A stretch of DNA of 64,000 bases. It comes from Diospyros lotus. Lineage: Eukaryota > Streptophyta > Magnoliopsida > Ericales > Ebenaceae. Location of the stretch: NCBI RefSeq assembly GCF_014633365.1, contig NC_068341.1, positions 26,022,339 through 26,086,338 of the forward strand, written 5' to 3'. Below the pieces are notes generated by a model. That model did not search any database, was not told where the DNA came from, and worked only from the letters and a program-made list of their open reading frames with translations. Positions 50,101 to 57,254 of the stretch are shown here, piece by piece; within the stretch, counting starts at the first letter, position 1; the number at the start of each line of letters is the position of its first letter. A program made the translations under genes and the position numbers.

Positions 50101-50400
50101 GAGAAGGAAGAGTTGACAGAAAACCTGCATTTAGAACACTTGAGATAAGGATCTCTACATAATGACTGAACAGCACGAGGAAGAAACATGCACAGATTAA
50201 AAGAAGATGCATTGTGATGACAATACAGGCATAGGAATTAAAAAAGAAATCAAACAGAGATTCCTGTCAACCTGGTTGATCATGAATATATCCATTTTCT
50301 TCAAGTTGCTTTGCTGTAAGCGTGTAGTATGTAATAGGAAATGGAATATCTTTCATAACATCAATAAGTGATGAAGTCTCTGACTTGGAAATAAACGCAC
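20046..50400 (-). CDS. SDN5: DEDDh RNA exonuclease, SDN5-like, 9 exons, 5' end missing
   Basis: Joined minus-strand exons 50400-50272, 50124-50054, 46200-46141, 45625-45570, 41764-41704, 30628-30361, 24040-23859, 23731-23439 and 20169-20046 give 1,244 coding bases and about 413 residues; all splice phases agree. The product shows the three exonuclease motifs of the DEDDh superfamily: Exo I LALDCEMC (D and E at 50065-50057), Exo II HSLEND (30583-30566) and Exo III HDSIEDA (30421-30401). The sequence closely follows the small RNA degrading nuclease 5 type, which trims 3' ends of small RNAs or structured RNAs. A C-terminal region of about 200 residues follows the catalytic core and ends at a TGA. 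The N-terminal part, perhaps 150 residues, is absent and should lie beyond 64000. Introns range from 127 bases to 11 kb and are filled with transposons. No coding damage is seen, so it may be functional if long introns are spliced. Confidence 0.85.
20930..20992 (+). mobile_element. RTE-type LINE 3' tail fragment
   Basis: The sequence TAACCAACCCCACATAGTAG, a short GAAAGC-type link and a terminal (TTG)n tail match the 3' end of plant RTE LINEs (GCCGACCCCA...TAGTGGGAT...GGCT...TTGTTGTTG). The same signature ends the larger LINE at 39190-39234. Confidence 0.55.
21805..22633. mobile_element. hAT-type MITE, 829 bp, with 8-bp target duplication
   Basis: Terminal inverted repeats begin CAGTGTTGTTAAAGGC on the left and CAGTGTTATTAAAGGC on the complement of the right end. 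The flanking 8-mers GTATGCAC and ATATGCAC differ at one base, as expected of an 8-bp hAT target duplication. GC-rich, GGCGCGCC-rich subterminal DNA on both sides encloses a long TTC/CTG-type triplet microsatellite (about 21965-22330). There is no transposase, so it would depend on an autonomous hAT in trans. Confidence 0.85.
21965..22330 (+). repeat. Mixed TTC/CTG triplet microsatellite
   Basis: Irregular arrays of CTTCTTCTT and GCTGCTGCT fill the core of the hAT MITE. CTG/CAG-rich triplet tracts can form hairpins and expand. The open frame across it is low complexity and not a gene. Confidence 0.85.
23439..23731 (-). CDS. SDN5: SDN5-like exon, C-terminal region 2
   Basis: Acceptor TTAAATTAG, donor AG|GTGCAT, 97 codons plus two bases. 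It includes [20 protein letters not shown], a likely helical segment, and [14 protein letters not shown] near its end. The intron before it is only 127 bases. Confidence 0.88.
23859..24040 (-). CDS. SDN5: SDN5-like exon, C-terminal region 1
   Basis: Acceptor TTGCAATTAG, donor GAG|GTAGAG, two bases plus 60 codons. It encodes [20 protein letters not shown] and onward to ARKE, a region conserved after the exonuclease fold in SDN5-type proteins. The upstream intron is 6.3 kb and holds a minus-strand copia element. Confidence 0.88.
24370..24421 (+). mobile_element. RTE-type LINE 3' tail fragment
   Basis: CCAACTCCGCTTAGTGGAAT, TAAGGCTTG and a TTATTGTT end resemble the 3' terminus of plant RTE LINEs. 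It is very short, so the call rests on the motif order. Confidence 0.45.
25368..25687 (-). repeat. 3' LTR of the minus-strand copia
   Basis: Matches the LTR at 28656-28963 throughout, differing by scattered substitutions and small indels. Next to the polypurine tract on its internal side. Confidence 0.93.
25760..28456 (-). pseudogene. Copia gag-pol remnant (gag, PR, RT, RNase H)
   Basis: Reading from 28456 downward: gag N-terminal segment, zinc knuckle [16 protein letters not shown] (about 27760), protease [12 protein letters not shown] (active-site DSGA changed to DTRA, about 27440), then directly RT (DFLNGEL-like segment as GFLNGEL, and [11 protein letters not shown]). The catalytic YVDD reads YVGD (about 26655), so a key Asp is lost. 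RNase H follows with [18 protein letters not shown] and [12 protein letters not shown]. The protease frame runs into RT with no integrase between. Multiple stops and frame changes make it inactive. The plus-strand frames at 27660-28081 are shadows. Confidence 0.9.
28656..28963 (-). repeat. 5' LTR of the minus-strand copia
   Basis: Matches 25368-25687; the tRNA-Met-type primer-binding site follows directly on its internal side (about 28644-28655). Confidence 0.93.
28964..30360. other. Intron DNA beginning with a minus-strand LINE tail
   Basis: 28964-29100 (CCCATTTGGTAGGGTTGGCT...CTTGGTCTTCC) is the complement of an RTE LINE 3' region; its last bases lie on the other side of the copia at about 25351-25367 (TTGAGTCTTAATTCC). 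The rest has no recognised gene. Confidence 0.5.
30361..30628 (-). CDS. SDN5: SDN5-like exon with Exo II and Exo III motifs
   Basis: Acceptor CTATTTTCAG, then 89 codons plus one base. It contains [14 protein letters not shown] (Exo II) and [13 protein letters not shown] (Exo III), giving the remaining Asp, His and Asp of the DEDDh centre. The only phase-consistent donor is G|GCAAGTG, a GC-type 5' splice site with an otherwise strong consensus, joining to a GA CCT start in the next exon to give a Gly codon. A GT donor two bases further on (GGCAA|GTGATA) would break the frame. Confidence 0.9.
31530..31640 (+). repeat. Small block of GTTTCAAAACAT phrases
   Basis: The phrase GTTTCAAAACAT or close variants occurs about five times in 110 bases, resembling the block at 5.7-7.1 kb. 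It sits in the older intron DNA that the gypsy element later entered. Confidence 0.5.
31919..32338 (+). repeat. 5' LTR of the gypsy element
   Basis: 420 bases, ends TGTTA...TAACA. Its central portion aligns with 34409-34686 and its last part with 39240-39368. Confidence 0.92.
32398..34230 (+). pseudogene. Gypsy gag/protease remnant with pol deleted
   Basis: Frames from 32398 to 33558 carry gag sequence ([29 protein letters not shown], then [11 protein letters not shown]). A Cys-His knuckle-like stretch [15 protein letters not shown] lies near 33260. The protease motif reads [10 protein letters not shown] near 33460, so the catalytic Asp of the usual IDSGSTHNF is replaced by Asn. The start of RT ([17 protein letters not shown], about 33817) is followed within 100 bases by an integrase C-terminal remnant, so RT, RNase H and most of the integrase are deleted. 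A 26-C run at 32851 breaks the gag frame. Confidence 0.85.
32851..32876 (+). repeat. Poly(C) tract of 26 bases inside gag
   Basis: The run lies inside the gag reading frame and shifts it: after the tract the gag-like sequence [10 protein letters not shown] continues in another frame. Length may be unreliable. Confidence 0.85.
34409..34686 (+). repeat. 3' LTR of the gypsy element, left part
   Basis: Matches the first two-thirds of the 5' LTR, then stops after CAATAAGAATAA where LINE sequence begins. Confidence 0.9.
34907..36301 (+). pseudogene. LINE endonuclease and linker region
   Basis: From 34907 the frame reads [20 protein letters not shown] and continues with the AP-endonuclease-like motifs CLQETRW (about 35000) and [11 protein letters not shown] (35320); IDYFLM and an STTQHR-like [10 protein letters not shown] motif (about 35590) complete the endonuclease signature. 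Stops near 35222 and 35768 break the frame. The Lys-rich linker (35783-36301), with [14 protein letters not shown], is typical of RTE elements before RT. The frame stops at the copia LTR. Confidence 0.85.
36304..36458 (+). repeat. 5' LTR of the nested short-LTR copia
   Basis: 155 bases, TG...CA ends, directly followed by the tRNA-Met-type primer-binding site. No partner LTR is present in the window. Confidence 0.75.
36781..38408 (+). pseudogene. Copia gag-protease-integrase start, disrupted
   Basis: gag begins at ATG 36781; in-frame stops lie at 37027 and 37375 with the same frame continuing. The zinc knuckle [14 protein letters not shown] is intact (about 37565). The protease motif is [12 protein letters not shown] (about 37830; DSGA changed to DSSA). 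A frameshift near 38090 precedes the GAG-preintegrase/integrase zinc region (HYRLSHP...[14 protein letters not shown]) and HFDVWGPS with the first catalytic Asp. The frame then enters Cassandra sequence. Confidence 0.88.
38409..38533 (-). mobile_element. Cassandra LTR fragment, minus strand
   Basis: Starts TGTAACATCCCGCATCGAGC, the complement of a Cassandra LTR end (compare 11308-11323). The complement of 38478-38530 reads like 5S rRNA: TTAAGCATGCTTGAGC, then GGATGGGTGACTCACTGGGA. The 5' portion of the LTR is missing. It sits exactly between copia integrase and LINE C-terminal sequence. Confidence 0.8.
38545..39062 (+). pseudogene. LINE C-terminal region
   Basis: Translated pieces include [37 protein letters not shown] and [19 protein letters not shown], which form the conserved C-terminal region of plant RTE-like reverse transcriptases after the catalytic core. 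Stops occur inside. The middle of the protein is missing between 36301 and this point. Confidence 0.85.
39240..39368 (+). repeat. 3' LTR of the gypsy element, right part
   Basis: Matches the end of the 5' LTR (TCTCTCTAATGAGTCCTAGC onwards) and ends TAACA before the GATAC duplication. About 25 bases of LTR around the LINE insertion point appear lost or diverged. Confidence 0.9.
39374..40689. other. Intron DNA, no gene recognised
   Basis: AT-rich intron sequence. The first 50 bases continue the DNA interrupted by the gypsy insertion. 39480-39620 has repeated AAACCGAACCAAAC-like words (AACCGAATCAAACCAAAC, AAAACCAAACTGAACCA), low-complexity in nature. Confidence 0.45.
40690..41290 (+). repeat. 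Possible LTR remnant of a large retrotransposon
   Basis: The order of motifs (AGTGAAAATCTCTATTGGGA, GAGTGGATGTAGACC, ACCACCATAAAAATTG, a T-rich CATTGC segment, and a CCCAATTCACC...CCCTCCCC end) resembles the 3' end of LTRs of large plant retrotransposons. No polyprotein is adjacent. The identification is by memory of such motifs and is weak. Confidence 0.35.
41704..41764 (-). CDS. SDN5: SDN5-like exon [20 protein letters not shown]
   Basis: Acceptor TTTATGCAG, donor CAG|GTCTTT, one base plus 20 codons. The SGIT motif after the YNTR of the preceding exon is typical of the family. The following intron is the longest (11 kb) and carries the nested gypsy-LINE-copia complex. Confidence 0.87.
42025..44580 (+). 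pseudogene. Copia gag-protease-integrase-RNase H remnant
   Basis: gag from ATG 42025 contains several stops (near 42176, 42296, 42399). A 135-base segment carrying the zinc knuckle ([15 protein letters not shown]; second Cys replaced by Tyr) is duplicated in tandem. The protease motif is [12 protein letters not shown] (about 43305; DSGA changed to DLEA). The integrase includes [10 protein letters not shown] (usual RSDNG Asp changed to Asn) and [10 protein letters not shown] deletion joins this to RNase H ([39 protein letters not shown]). It cannot be active. Confidence 0.88.
42820..43089 (+). repeat. Perfect 135-bp tandem duplication within gag
   Basis: 42820-42954 and 42955-43089 are identical as read. 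The length is 45 codons, so the frame is kept and the zinc-knuckle region occurs twice. Confidence 0.93.
44590..44866 (+). repeat. 3' LTR of the truncated copia
   Basis: 277 bases, begins TGTCGAGAAATAAGG just after the polypurine tract and ends CTAACA. The usual TGTTA start appears changed to TGTCG. Confidence 0.75.
45570..45625 (-). CDS. SDN5: SDN5-like exon [18 protein letters not shown]
   Basis: Acceptor CTTCTCACAG, donor AG|GTACAT, 18 codons plus two bases. The Lys-Pro...Ile-Asp-Tyr-Asn-Thr pattern is conserved in the REXO/SDN exonuclease family. The split Arg codon is completed by the next exon. Confidence 0.87.
46141..46200 (-). CDS. SDN5: SDN5-like exon [12 protein letters not shown]
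   Basis: Acceptor GGTTTTAG, donor GAG|GTAAGC, exactly 20 codons. The first residue is the Cys after ALDCEM, so the catalytic segment reads through the junction. It was too short to appear as an open frame and was found by following the protein family. Confidence 0.85.
47368..47534 (+). repeat. 5' LTR of the gag-only copia derivative
   Basis: TGTTGAGTTATATGG...CTTCACA; partner of 49140-49306. Confidence 0.94.
48090..49132 (+). pseudogene. Copia gag fused to the pol C-terminus
   Basis: gag starts at ATG 48090, with stops at about 48189 and 48231 and a frame change near 48380; gag words such as [15 protein letters not shown] (48407) match the copia at 36.8 kb. In frame 48581-49132 the knuckle region [19 protein letters not shown] has lost its first Cys. 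About 70 bases later the frame passes directly into the RNase H end ([20 protein letters not shown]). The protease, integrase and RT are absent. The GC-rich 47.55-48.0 kb leader carries minus-strand frames that are shadows. Confidence 0.88.
49140..49306 (+). repeat. 3' LTR of the gag-only copia derivative
   Basis: TGTTAAGTTATATGG...CTTCACA; followed by the CCCTA target duplication. Confidence 0.94.
50054..50124 (-). CDS. SDN5: SDN5-like exon with the Exo I motif
   Basis: Acceptor CTAAATGCAG, donor ATG|GTATGG. It encodes [20 protein letters not shown] followed by CEM. The Asp and Glu of ALDCEM are the first two metal ligands of the DEDDh active site. The intron to the previous exon is only 147 bases. 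Confidence 0.88.
50272..50400 (-). CDS. SDN5: SDN5-like exon (first one in the window)
   Basis: Acceptor TGTAATGCAG precedes 50400. The exon supplies two bases, 42 codons (including [19 protein letters not shown] and [17 protein letters not shown]) and one base, and stops at donor G|GTTGAC. It is the segment just upstream of the catalytic domain. Its first two bases complete a codon begun in an exon that is not found in the window. Confidence 0.8.
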
Positions 50401-50838
50401 CTGCATTACAGGAACAATAACAACTTATTACTTGCATGAAAAAAAGTTAAAATATCATGATATACATGCAAGATGCCAATTGAATTGCTATCTCTCTAAT
50501 AATTTAAAGACAATCTGTAATGCGTATAATCAAAAAAAGGAGACATATTTGCATCTGCGCTAGACCTCACTGTGATTTTGAAGAGATTACCGAGGTTTCC
50601 TATAGTCTAAATAAACCTTTCTTTTTCTATGATATTGTCTCTTGACTGTAATAATCTTTCTTCACACATTTGTCTTAGTGTTGCAAGCTATGCAAAGAAC
50701 CTCCTTGCTAAGGGCACTATATTTAGAATCTATATCAGCCGCATATAACACGTAAATACTCATAAATGACATGTAAAAAGAGTCTGTATCGTGAATGGTA
50801 CATAGGCTAAAAGAGTCTCAACCAACAATGAATCTGGC
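50401..50838 (-). other. Presumed SDN5-like intron next to the gypsy insertion
   Basis: No coding match upstream of the exon at 50272-50400. Unremarkable AT-rich DNA. Confidence 0.5.
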
Positions 50839-51296
50839 TGTCATGTTCCTAGGGTTTGAATAGGAAAATTGGATGGAATCAGGAAGATAGAATCAGAACA
50901 GAGCTAATTGGAGGGAGAATTAGACTGAAAAAGAGGGAGATAATGTCAGGACCTCGTGTCCTGGTGGTGGAATCTCTCCTTAGGAGAGATGAATTAGGTT
51001 GGAGAAAGGTAGGGAGAACAAAGGATTCAGAGGGAGAGAAATCGAAGAGAGGAAGTGAGTCTGATTCTGTTATGGAAATTCGTTGATACTTTCTCATTCA
51101 ATTGGGAGGCTTTTACAGTTCCTCCTTATCGCCAATCTAGGCTGTTACAACTCTTACAGCTCTAACAGAAGCTAACAACTATAGCTACCGCTAACAGTTT
51201 TTTTAACCGCCTATTAACAGCCTCTAACCACTAACTGGTATCAACTCTACACATCGAAAGACCAATTTACCCTTGATTTATTATCGGGTCCTGACA
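50839..51296 (-). repeat. 3' LTR of the minus-strand gypsy
   Basis: 458 bases. TGTCATGTTCC at the left and CCTGACA at the right are inverted ends. The internal side continues with ATTACCCCCC, the complement of a polypurine tract. Confidence 0.75.
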
Positions 51297-51327
51297 ATTA
51301 CCCCCCCTGTTGAGAACTTTCTTGTCC

Positions 51328-53492
51328 TCAAGAAAGGGAAAGAAGCCTGGCTGGCTGCGGAAAATGTTGTAGTAGATCAGGGCGATATTCCCAGGTGTTG
51401 TTGTCCGAATGGAGATGTGTCCATTGAACCAGCACCTGCATAAGAGGAGCCCCTTGCTTATAAATCACCCGCTTATCCAATATTAAGGCCAGTTCAGCCG
51501 GAGGAGGGGCTTCTGAAATAAGATCCGGCAGAGTAGAGGAAACCGGCTGCAACCCCACTGACTTCTTGGGCAAAGAGACATGGAACACCAGATGGATGTG
51601 GGACGAGGCCGGTAGCTGCAGCTTATAAGTAACAGTCCCAAACTTTGCCATGATTGGAAAAGGTCCAAAAAACTTAGGGCTGAGCTTGGATACTTGACCG
51701 TGAGTAAGAGCACGTTGATATGAATGTCATAGCTTCAAGTAAACCATATCCCCTACCGAAAACTCCCATACACTACACCTGCGGTCAGCAAATTGCTTCA
51801 TCCTGTGCTGGGCCATAGCCAACTCCCTTCACAGGACCTGCAACACTTCCTGTTGCTGCTGTAAGTAATCATCAACAGCAGCCAACGAGGAAGACGGCAG
51901 TGTGGCCAGAAGGTGGGGAGGCTGATAGCCATATAGGGCCTGAAAAGGAGACATCCGAATAGAACTATGATAGCAGGAATTGTACCACCATTGTGTAAGG
52001 GGAAGCCACTTGTGCCAGGCCTTGGGCTGAGCCACACAAAGACAACACAGATAGGCTTTTAGACATTGGTTAACCCACTCCATTTGGCCATCTGTTTCCG
52101 GATGGTAGGCTGTGGACGTGTGCAAACGAACTCCCAATGACTTGAATAGGTCCTGCCACATAAGGCTTGTGAAAACTTTGTCCCTATCCAATACCATGGT
52201 CTGCGGAACACCATGCAAGCTGATTACCTGGTTCAAAAACACTCTTGCCACTTCTCGTGCTCTGAATGGATGAGAAAGACCTATAAAGTGAGCAAATTTA
52301 GTGAACCGATCTACCACCACCAATACACAATCTTTACCCTCCGATCTTGGCAACCCATCTACAAAATCCATGGAAAGACAAAACCAGGCTTGATCCGGTT
52401 TCTATAAAAGCTGCAACAATCCTAGTGTTGCCACAGACTCATGTTTACAACACTGGCACACATCATACGACATTACATGCTCCTGTACACTCCTTTTAAG
52501 ACCTGGCCAGTAGAATAGCTGTTTGACTTTGTGATATGTATTCCTTATACCTGAATGGCCCCCTATTGGTGACCCATGTAAGGCCTGCAAAATTTTGGAT
52601 TTAAGCTGTGTCCGCAGTCCCCAATAACCAATCTGCCATGAAATCTAATTAGCCTGTTAGACATAGAATACCCCGGTTACTAGCAGGGTCGATCAGTAGC
52701 TGTTCCTGCAGCTTCTTAGTCCATTCTGCCAAGAAATAACTCGCTGCCACTTCCTGCATCCAATCCGGAACTACTGTTGTAATGGCTGCAACAGTTCCTT
52801 CTTCCAAATACCTGGACAGCGCATCTGCTGCTGCATTATCCTTTCCCCTTCTGTATTGAATTGTATACTCCAATCCCATCAACTTACTCATTCCTTTTCT
52901 CTGCAGCTGAGTTAGTAGTTTATGTTGTAGGAGAAACTTCAAACTCTCATGATCAATGCGTATCACAAAAGTCCCACTCTCCAAATAATGCCACCATTTC
53001 TCTACAGCTATCAATACTTCTAGCAATTCCTTATCATGGACGCTTAATCCCACATGCTTGGGAGCTAAGGCTTTGCTGAGAAAAGCTATAGGTCGGCCCC
53101 TTGCATAAGAACAGCTCCCACGCCCACACTGCTCTCATCAGTCTACAATATGAAGGGTTGGCTGAAATCGGTTAAGGCCAAAACAGGGGCTTCACTCATT
53201 GCCTTCTTCAACTTTTCAAACGTTTCCTCCACCTACGGGCTACATCAGATATTATTCTTCTTCAACAATTCAGTTAAGGGTCTGCTAATAATCCCATAAT
53301 TTCGCACAAAATGCCGATAGTACCTTGTTAACCCTAGGAATCCCTACACCGCCTTCACGTTGGCTGGCCTAGGCCAATTGAGCATAGCTGTCATCTTTTT
53401 GGGGTCAGTACTCACTCCTTGGGCTAAAATGATGTGTCCCAAGTACTCAACATGCCTTTGACCAAAGACACTTCGATTTTTTCACATACAAT
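51328..53492 (-). pseudogene. Gypsy RT end, RNase H, integrase and chromodomain-like segment
   Basis: From 53492 leftwards: RT thumb pieces ([17 protein letters not shown]), RNase H (HDKELLEVLIAVEKWWHYL, IDHESLKFLLQ, about 52930-53050), the HHCC zinc region (GSPIGGHSGIRNTY and DVCQCCKHE; H at 52575, Cys pair near 52460), and the integrase core (DFVDGLPRSEGKDCVLVVVD, AYHPETDGQMEWVNQCLKAY). The last segment, ILDKRVIYKQGAPLMQVLVQ followed by W and the NNTWEY motif (about 51380-51480), looks like a chromodomain, placing it near the chromoviruses. Stops and frame changes are frequent. Confidence 0.88.
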
Positions 53493-53494
53493 TG

Positions 53495-53832
53495 GGTCAC
53501 GACCCTAGGGTTTGGCTAGGGTTTAGAAAGGGAATTAGAAGAATTCTGGAGACAAAGAGAATAATTGGAGGGAGAGACGAAGCAGAAATAGGAAGAATTG
53601 AGGGAAAACAGGGGAGAACGAGAGAGAGAATGTGAGGAGAGAAATATGAATTCAACATATCATTTTCAACATACACTTCTCTACATACCATAGCCTATTT
53701 ATAGATTGTTTAACTGAAAGTAGATTCTAAAAACAACACCCATGTGCGCTTCAACAGAATTAAAAGTATCTCATAACACATAATTGTAACTAATTACAGT
53801 ATTGCCCTTCTAATTCCCATTGGCTCGTGACA
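53495..53832 (-). repeat. 3' LTR of the gag-only element
   Basis: 338 bases, partner of 56927-57254; starts GGTCACG instead of TGTCACG. Confidence 0.9.
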
Positions 53833-54657
53833 ATCCCCCATCCTTGAAAGGTTTCTTGTCCCCAAGAAATTTATAGTTGCTGACCCTGTTCTTCATCCAA
53901 TTCCAGTCTTCACAATCTGATTTCTTCTTCGCCTTTTCATGTTCTTTTCTCTTACTTACTTTGGCCACTTTTTCTCTCCTTCTTAGCTTTATCTAATGAA
54001 TGAAAGAGGTAACAACCTCACTTTGTTCGGGAGATATTTCAAGCTCTCTTGAAGTACCTCCTTTATTTTCCTCTGCTAAAATCAACACCAACTCCTCTGC
54101 ATGTTCAACGGCTAAGAAATATCCAACACTATCATCTACTGTGATTTCCTTGGTAAAGCCTAAAAGACCAACAAAATCTTTTGCCACACTATGACATCTT
54201 TTAACTTCTTTTTCCTCCTCATTGGCACTATTCTATAGATCCTCAGGAATTAGTTGTGTATTGTCATCAGGTATTGGAGGCGTACCTATTTCTTCAAGAA
54301 AAATAAACTTGAAATCTTCCAAATCCAGAGTTGCTGAGGTCCTATCTCAAGTACACAGCATCTTTTACTTCCTTATCTTCAACAGATATCTCCTCCATTG
54401 GAGTATCTTTTACTTCCTGATTACTGATGTACACCAAAGGCCCACTTTCAGCAGATTTTCCTCAAGTGGAACTACAATAGCTTCTTCGGCAATTACCATT
54501 CTTTTCTTGTCATTCTAAATTGTTTGATCCCATTCAGGCTTTTCCTCATTCTTTGCAGCTACCACTCCCATTCTTAGGACCTCATCAGCCTCATACTTCT
54601 CATCAACTACATGACCACCATCTTTCTCTTCCACAGCTACTTCATCAGCTTCCTGTA

Positions 54658-55152
54658 CTACTTGATTAGCAGCCCATGCTTTCTGTATATGGCTTCCAGT
54701 GCCAACTCTTGCAGCCTAACCTTCTCAGTTGCTTGTTGTACTATGGTTGGAAACATCATTCTCACCATAGGCCTTAGTGTATCGTGAAGACCATTAATGA
54801 CTCTTGATAAAAAAAAATAAGACTCGATCAAAGTTGGATGAAAATTGAGCACGAGTGCTTTCAATTTCTCAAACCTAACCAGGTACTCCATAACCAAGCC
54901 CTCTTGTTTCAGCTTGTTAAGCTCTTCTTTGTAGCTCTCATCTCTGATCTGATTGAAGGAAGTAGAGTATTCCTTAGAAAAACATTCTATCGGAATACTA
55001 ACCTGAAATTTATCTAAAAATAGAATCAAAAAGTCGCCCAGCTGTCTACTGAGGTCCTTTGATTCATTTTCTTGTTGCAGCACATAGTCCTTCAGCCATC
55101 TCCTCAGTTCAATTCCTTGAAAATTCACTGCTATAACAACCTCTTGCTCCAC
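54658..55152 (-). CDS. gag protein of the gag-only element (164-codon frame)
   Basis: The open frame encodes a retrotransposon gag capsid-type segment: RRWLKDYVLQ near the start, the ELNKLKQEGLVMEYLVRFEK core (the usual gag motif of a tested polypeptide joined to Arg-Phe-x-x-Leu), and a C-terminal helix-rich part. No Cys-His knuckle is seen. Downstream, acidic frames (54000-54640) may be its C-terminal extension, broken by stops. It would form or enter virus-like particles supplied by another element; this role is inferred. It may be partial. Confidence 0.7.
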   Translation of the reverse strand: MEQEVVIAVNFQGIELRRWLKDYVLQQENESKDLSRQLGDFLILFLDKFQVSIPIECFSKEYSTSFNQIRDESYKEELNKLKQEGLVMEYLVRFEKLKALVLNFHPTLIESYFFLSRVINGLHDTLRPMVRMMFPTIVQQATEKVRLQELALEAIYRKHGLLIK

Positions 55153-56926
55153 TTCTAAGGATCTCTTCGGAAATTTATTCCGATACTAAAATTCAACAAC
55201 CTTAAATTCACAGAAGGCTAGATCTAAGTCAACCTTTTAGCTGCTGCCAAACGGCCTCCAAATCAATTTCCGAGTCACCCTCAAACAACCTACTAGCTCT
55301 AAACAGTTTCAGAAGACCAATTGTCCTAAGAAGCTTCGGAAACCTACCATGCAACTTCTAAACCCAACACTTCCACTTCGCAATTACTTCTGCTGCACAA
55401 TTACTTTTGAAAATCGCTGATCTGAACAGCTTCGATCAGCTTTTCAGAAATGGCAAGCTTTAGCAGTTTGCCAGAGAATTTGTCACACTCTCCATCGCAA
55501 GGTCGGAAACCACCTTGCTCTAATATTTCTGAAATCTGATAGCGACTGCAATGGGCTCCGATCGCTAAAATTCCTTCTCATTGATGTCACACTCTTAGCA
55601 AAGACTCACCTCCCCTCAAGTCTACTTCAAACTTAGCTCCAAAACATCCAGCCTTGCCTCAAAAGGGACTAATTGTGATCAACAATCTCCTGTGATCGCC
55701 TATATTTGAATCACACAATGCAATAGCCTCAAAAACAGAGGATCAATTAACAGCCTCTAGGAAATAGAAAATTGATTACCGCTCTCAATTACAACCAAGA
55801 ATCAATTTGTCTGATTTGCCTTCAAATTCTAATTGAACTCGGATCTAATTTTCAATAAACCTAATCCGCTTTTTGAATTAGCTTCAAAGAATTGCTTAGA
55901 TCTACTTTAGCAATCCTGAATCAGCTGCTAAAATTACCATAATCGATGTCGCGAGTTCTGTCTGATTTGCCTTCAAATTCTAATTAAACTCGGATCTAAT
56001 TTTCAATAAACCTAATCAACTTTTTGAATTAGCTTCAAAGAATTGCTTAGATCTACTTTAGCAATCCTGAATCAGCTGCTAAAATTACCATAATCGATGT
56101 CACGAGTCAGCGGACTCTGATTCTACCTTCCAAAATTGCCTAGATTAGCTCTGAGTTCGCCTTCCTAATCTTAGCTTCTTGAGAGTTCGATTGGCTCTCG
56201 TTGCCCTGCTTGTGAATCGCTGACTCTCTGTTTCACTTCTTGACCCGTTTCCGATCCAATACCCGTTGTGCCACTCTGATTTGCATTCAAATTCAACTCA
56301 GTATCACTATCGGCACTCTCCTGGCCTGTGTCGTCTTCAATTCTGAGCCGAAGTTGCTTTGCTATGCTTCACTTTTCAAATCTGAGTTTGCTTTGCTCAA
56401 TTACGCCTTTCAAATCCAAGTTCAATTCCGCCTTACAACTGGTCGCTATCTTCCCATGATCAACGCAAATCAGGATCCCCAGTGGATTGGCCACCCAATC
56501 ACCATCCAAAGGCTTCGTAATCATCGGAATTCACATATCTTTATTGTGGCTCAAAATTACCAAACTCTACTTCAAAGAAACTGATCTGATCTGGTATGCT
56601 ATCAAAAACACTTGAGTTTATCCCCTACTTCCAGATTGCAGTTAGGATCAGGATCAGTTGCATTAGATTCCTCGCTGAGGAACGTCGCCTTCAAAATTCA
56701 AGCTAAATTAGATTATGGAATCGGCTTCGCCTACAATTCGCCAAGAATTGTTGGCTCCATTCCTTCTCGCCTCAGTCACTTGTATCTGCTTCAATTACCA
56801 ACCGAATTTTACTCGCCTGAAGCACCAGAAATCGCCTAGCTAATCAAAATTAGATGCACTGAATTGCCTTGGCTAACTGCTAAAACTTCTAGATCACAGT
56901 CGAGAATCATCGGCTCTGATACCAAA
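55153..56926 (-). other. Noncoding 5' internal region of the gag-only element
   Basis: 1.8 kb between the primer-binding site and gag with no convincing frame on the element strand; plus-strand frames at 56240-56839 have no family signature. It contains the 151-bp tandem duplication at 55808-56109. Confidence 0.6.
55808..56109. repeat. 151-bp tandem duplication in the gag-only element
   Basis: Two copies (55808-55958 and 55959-56109) begin TGTCTGATTTGCC and end near ATCGATGTC[GA]CGAGT, differing at only a few positions. Confidence 0.88.
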
Positions 56927-57254
56927 TGTCACGTACCTAGGGTTTGGCTAGGGTTTAGAAAGGGATTTAGAAGAGTTCAAGAGAGGAAGAGAGAAAAATT
57001 GGAAGGAGAGACAGAGCAGAGATAGGAAGAACGGAGGGAAAACAAGGGAGAACGAGAGAGAGAGAATGTGAGAAGAGAAATATGAATTCAACATATCATT
57101 CTCAACATACTATAGCCTATTTATAGGCTGTTTAATTGAAAGTAGATTCTAGAAACAACACCCATGCACAGTTCAACAAAATTAAAAGTATCTCCTAACA
57201 CACAATTGTAACTAATTATAGTATTGCCCTTCTAATTCCCATTGGGTCATGACA
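56927..57254 (-). repeat. 5' LTR of the gag-only element
   Basis: 328 bases, TGTCACG...TCATGACA, with the tRNA-Met-type primer-binding site next to it. Confidence 0.9.

Larger units (their letters stand above)
53495..57254 (-). mobile_element. Gag-only LTR element (TR-GAG-like), minus strand
   Basis: LTRs at 53495-53832 and 56927-57254 match throughout. The primer-binding site (complement TGGTATCAGAGCC, 56912-56924) adjoins the right LTR and the purine tract (complement of ATCCCCCATCC) the left LTR. The target duplication AATTG is perfect (53490-53494, 57255-57259), and the flanks rejoin to restore the gypsy RT frame. The 3.1-kb interior encodes a gag protein and no pol domain, which fits the TR-GAG type of nonautonomous element. 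The left LTR end TG has become GG. Confidence 0.92.

Noticed and set aside
56240..56839. Plus-strand frames of 114 and 75 codons
   Set aside because: They are antisense in the noncoding 5' region of the gag-only element and have no recognisable domain.
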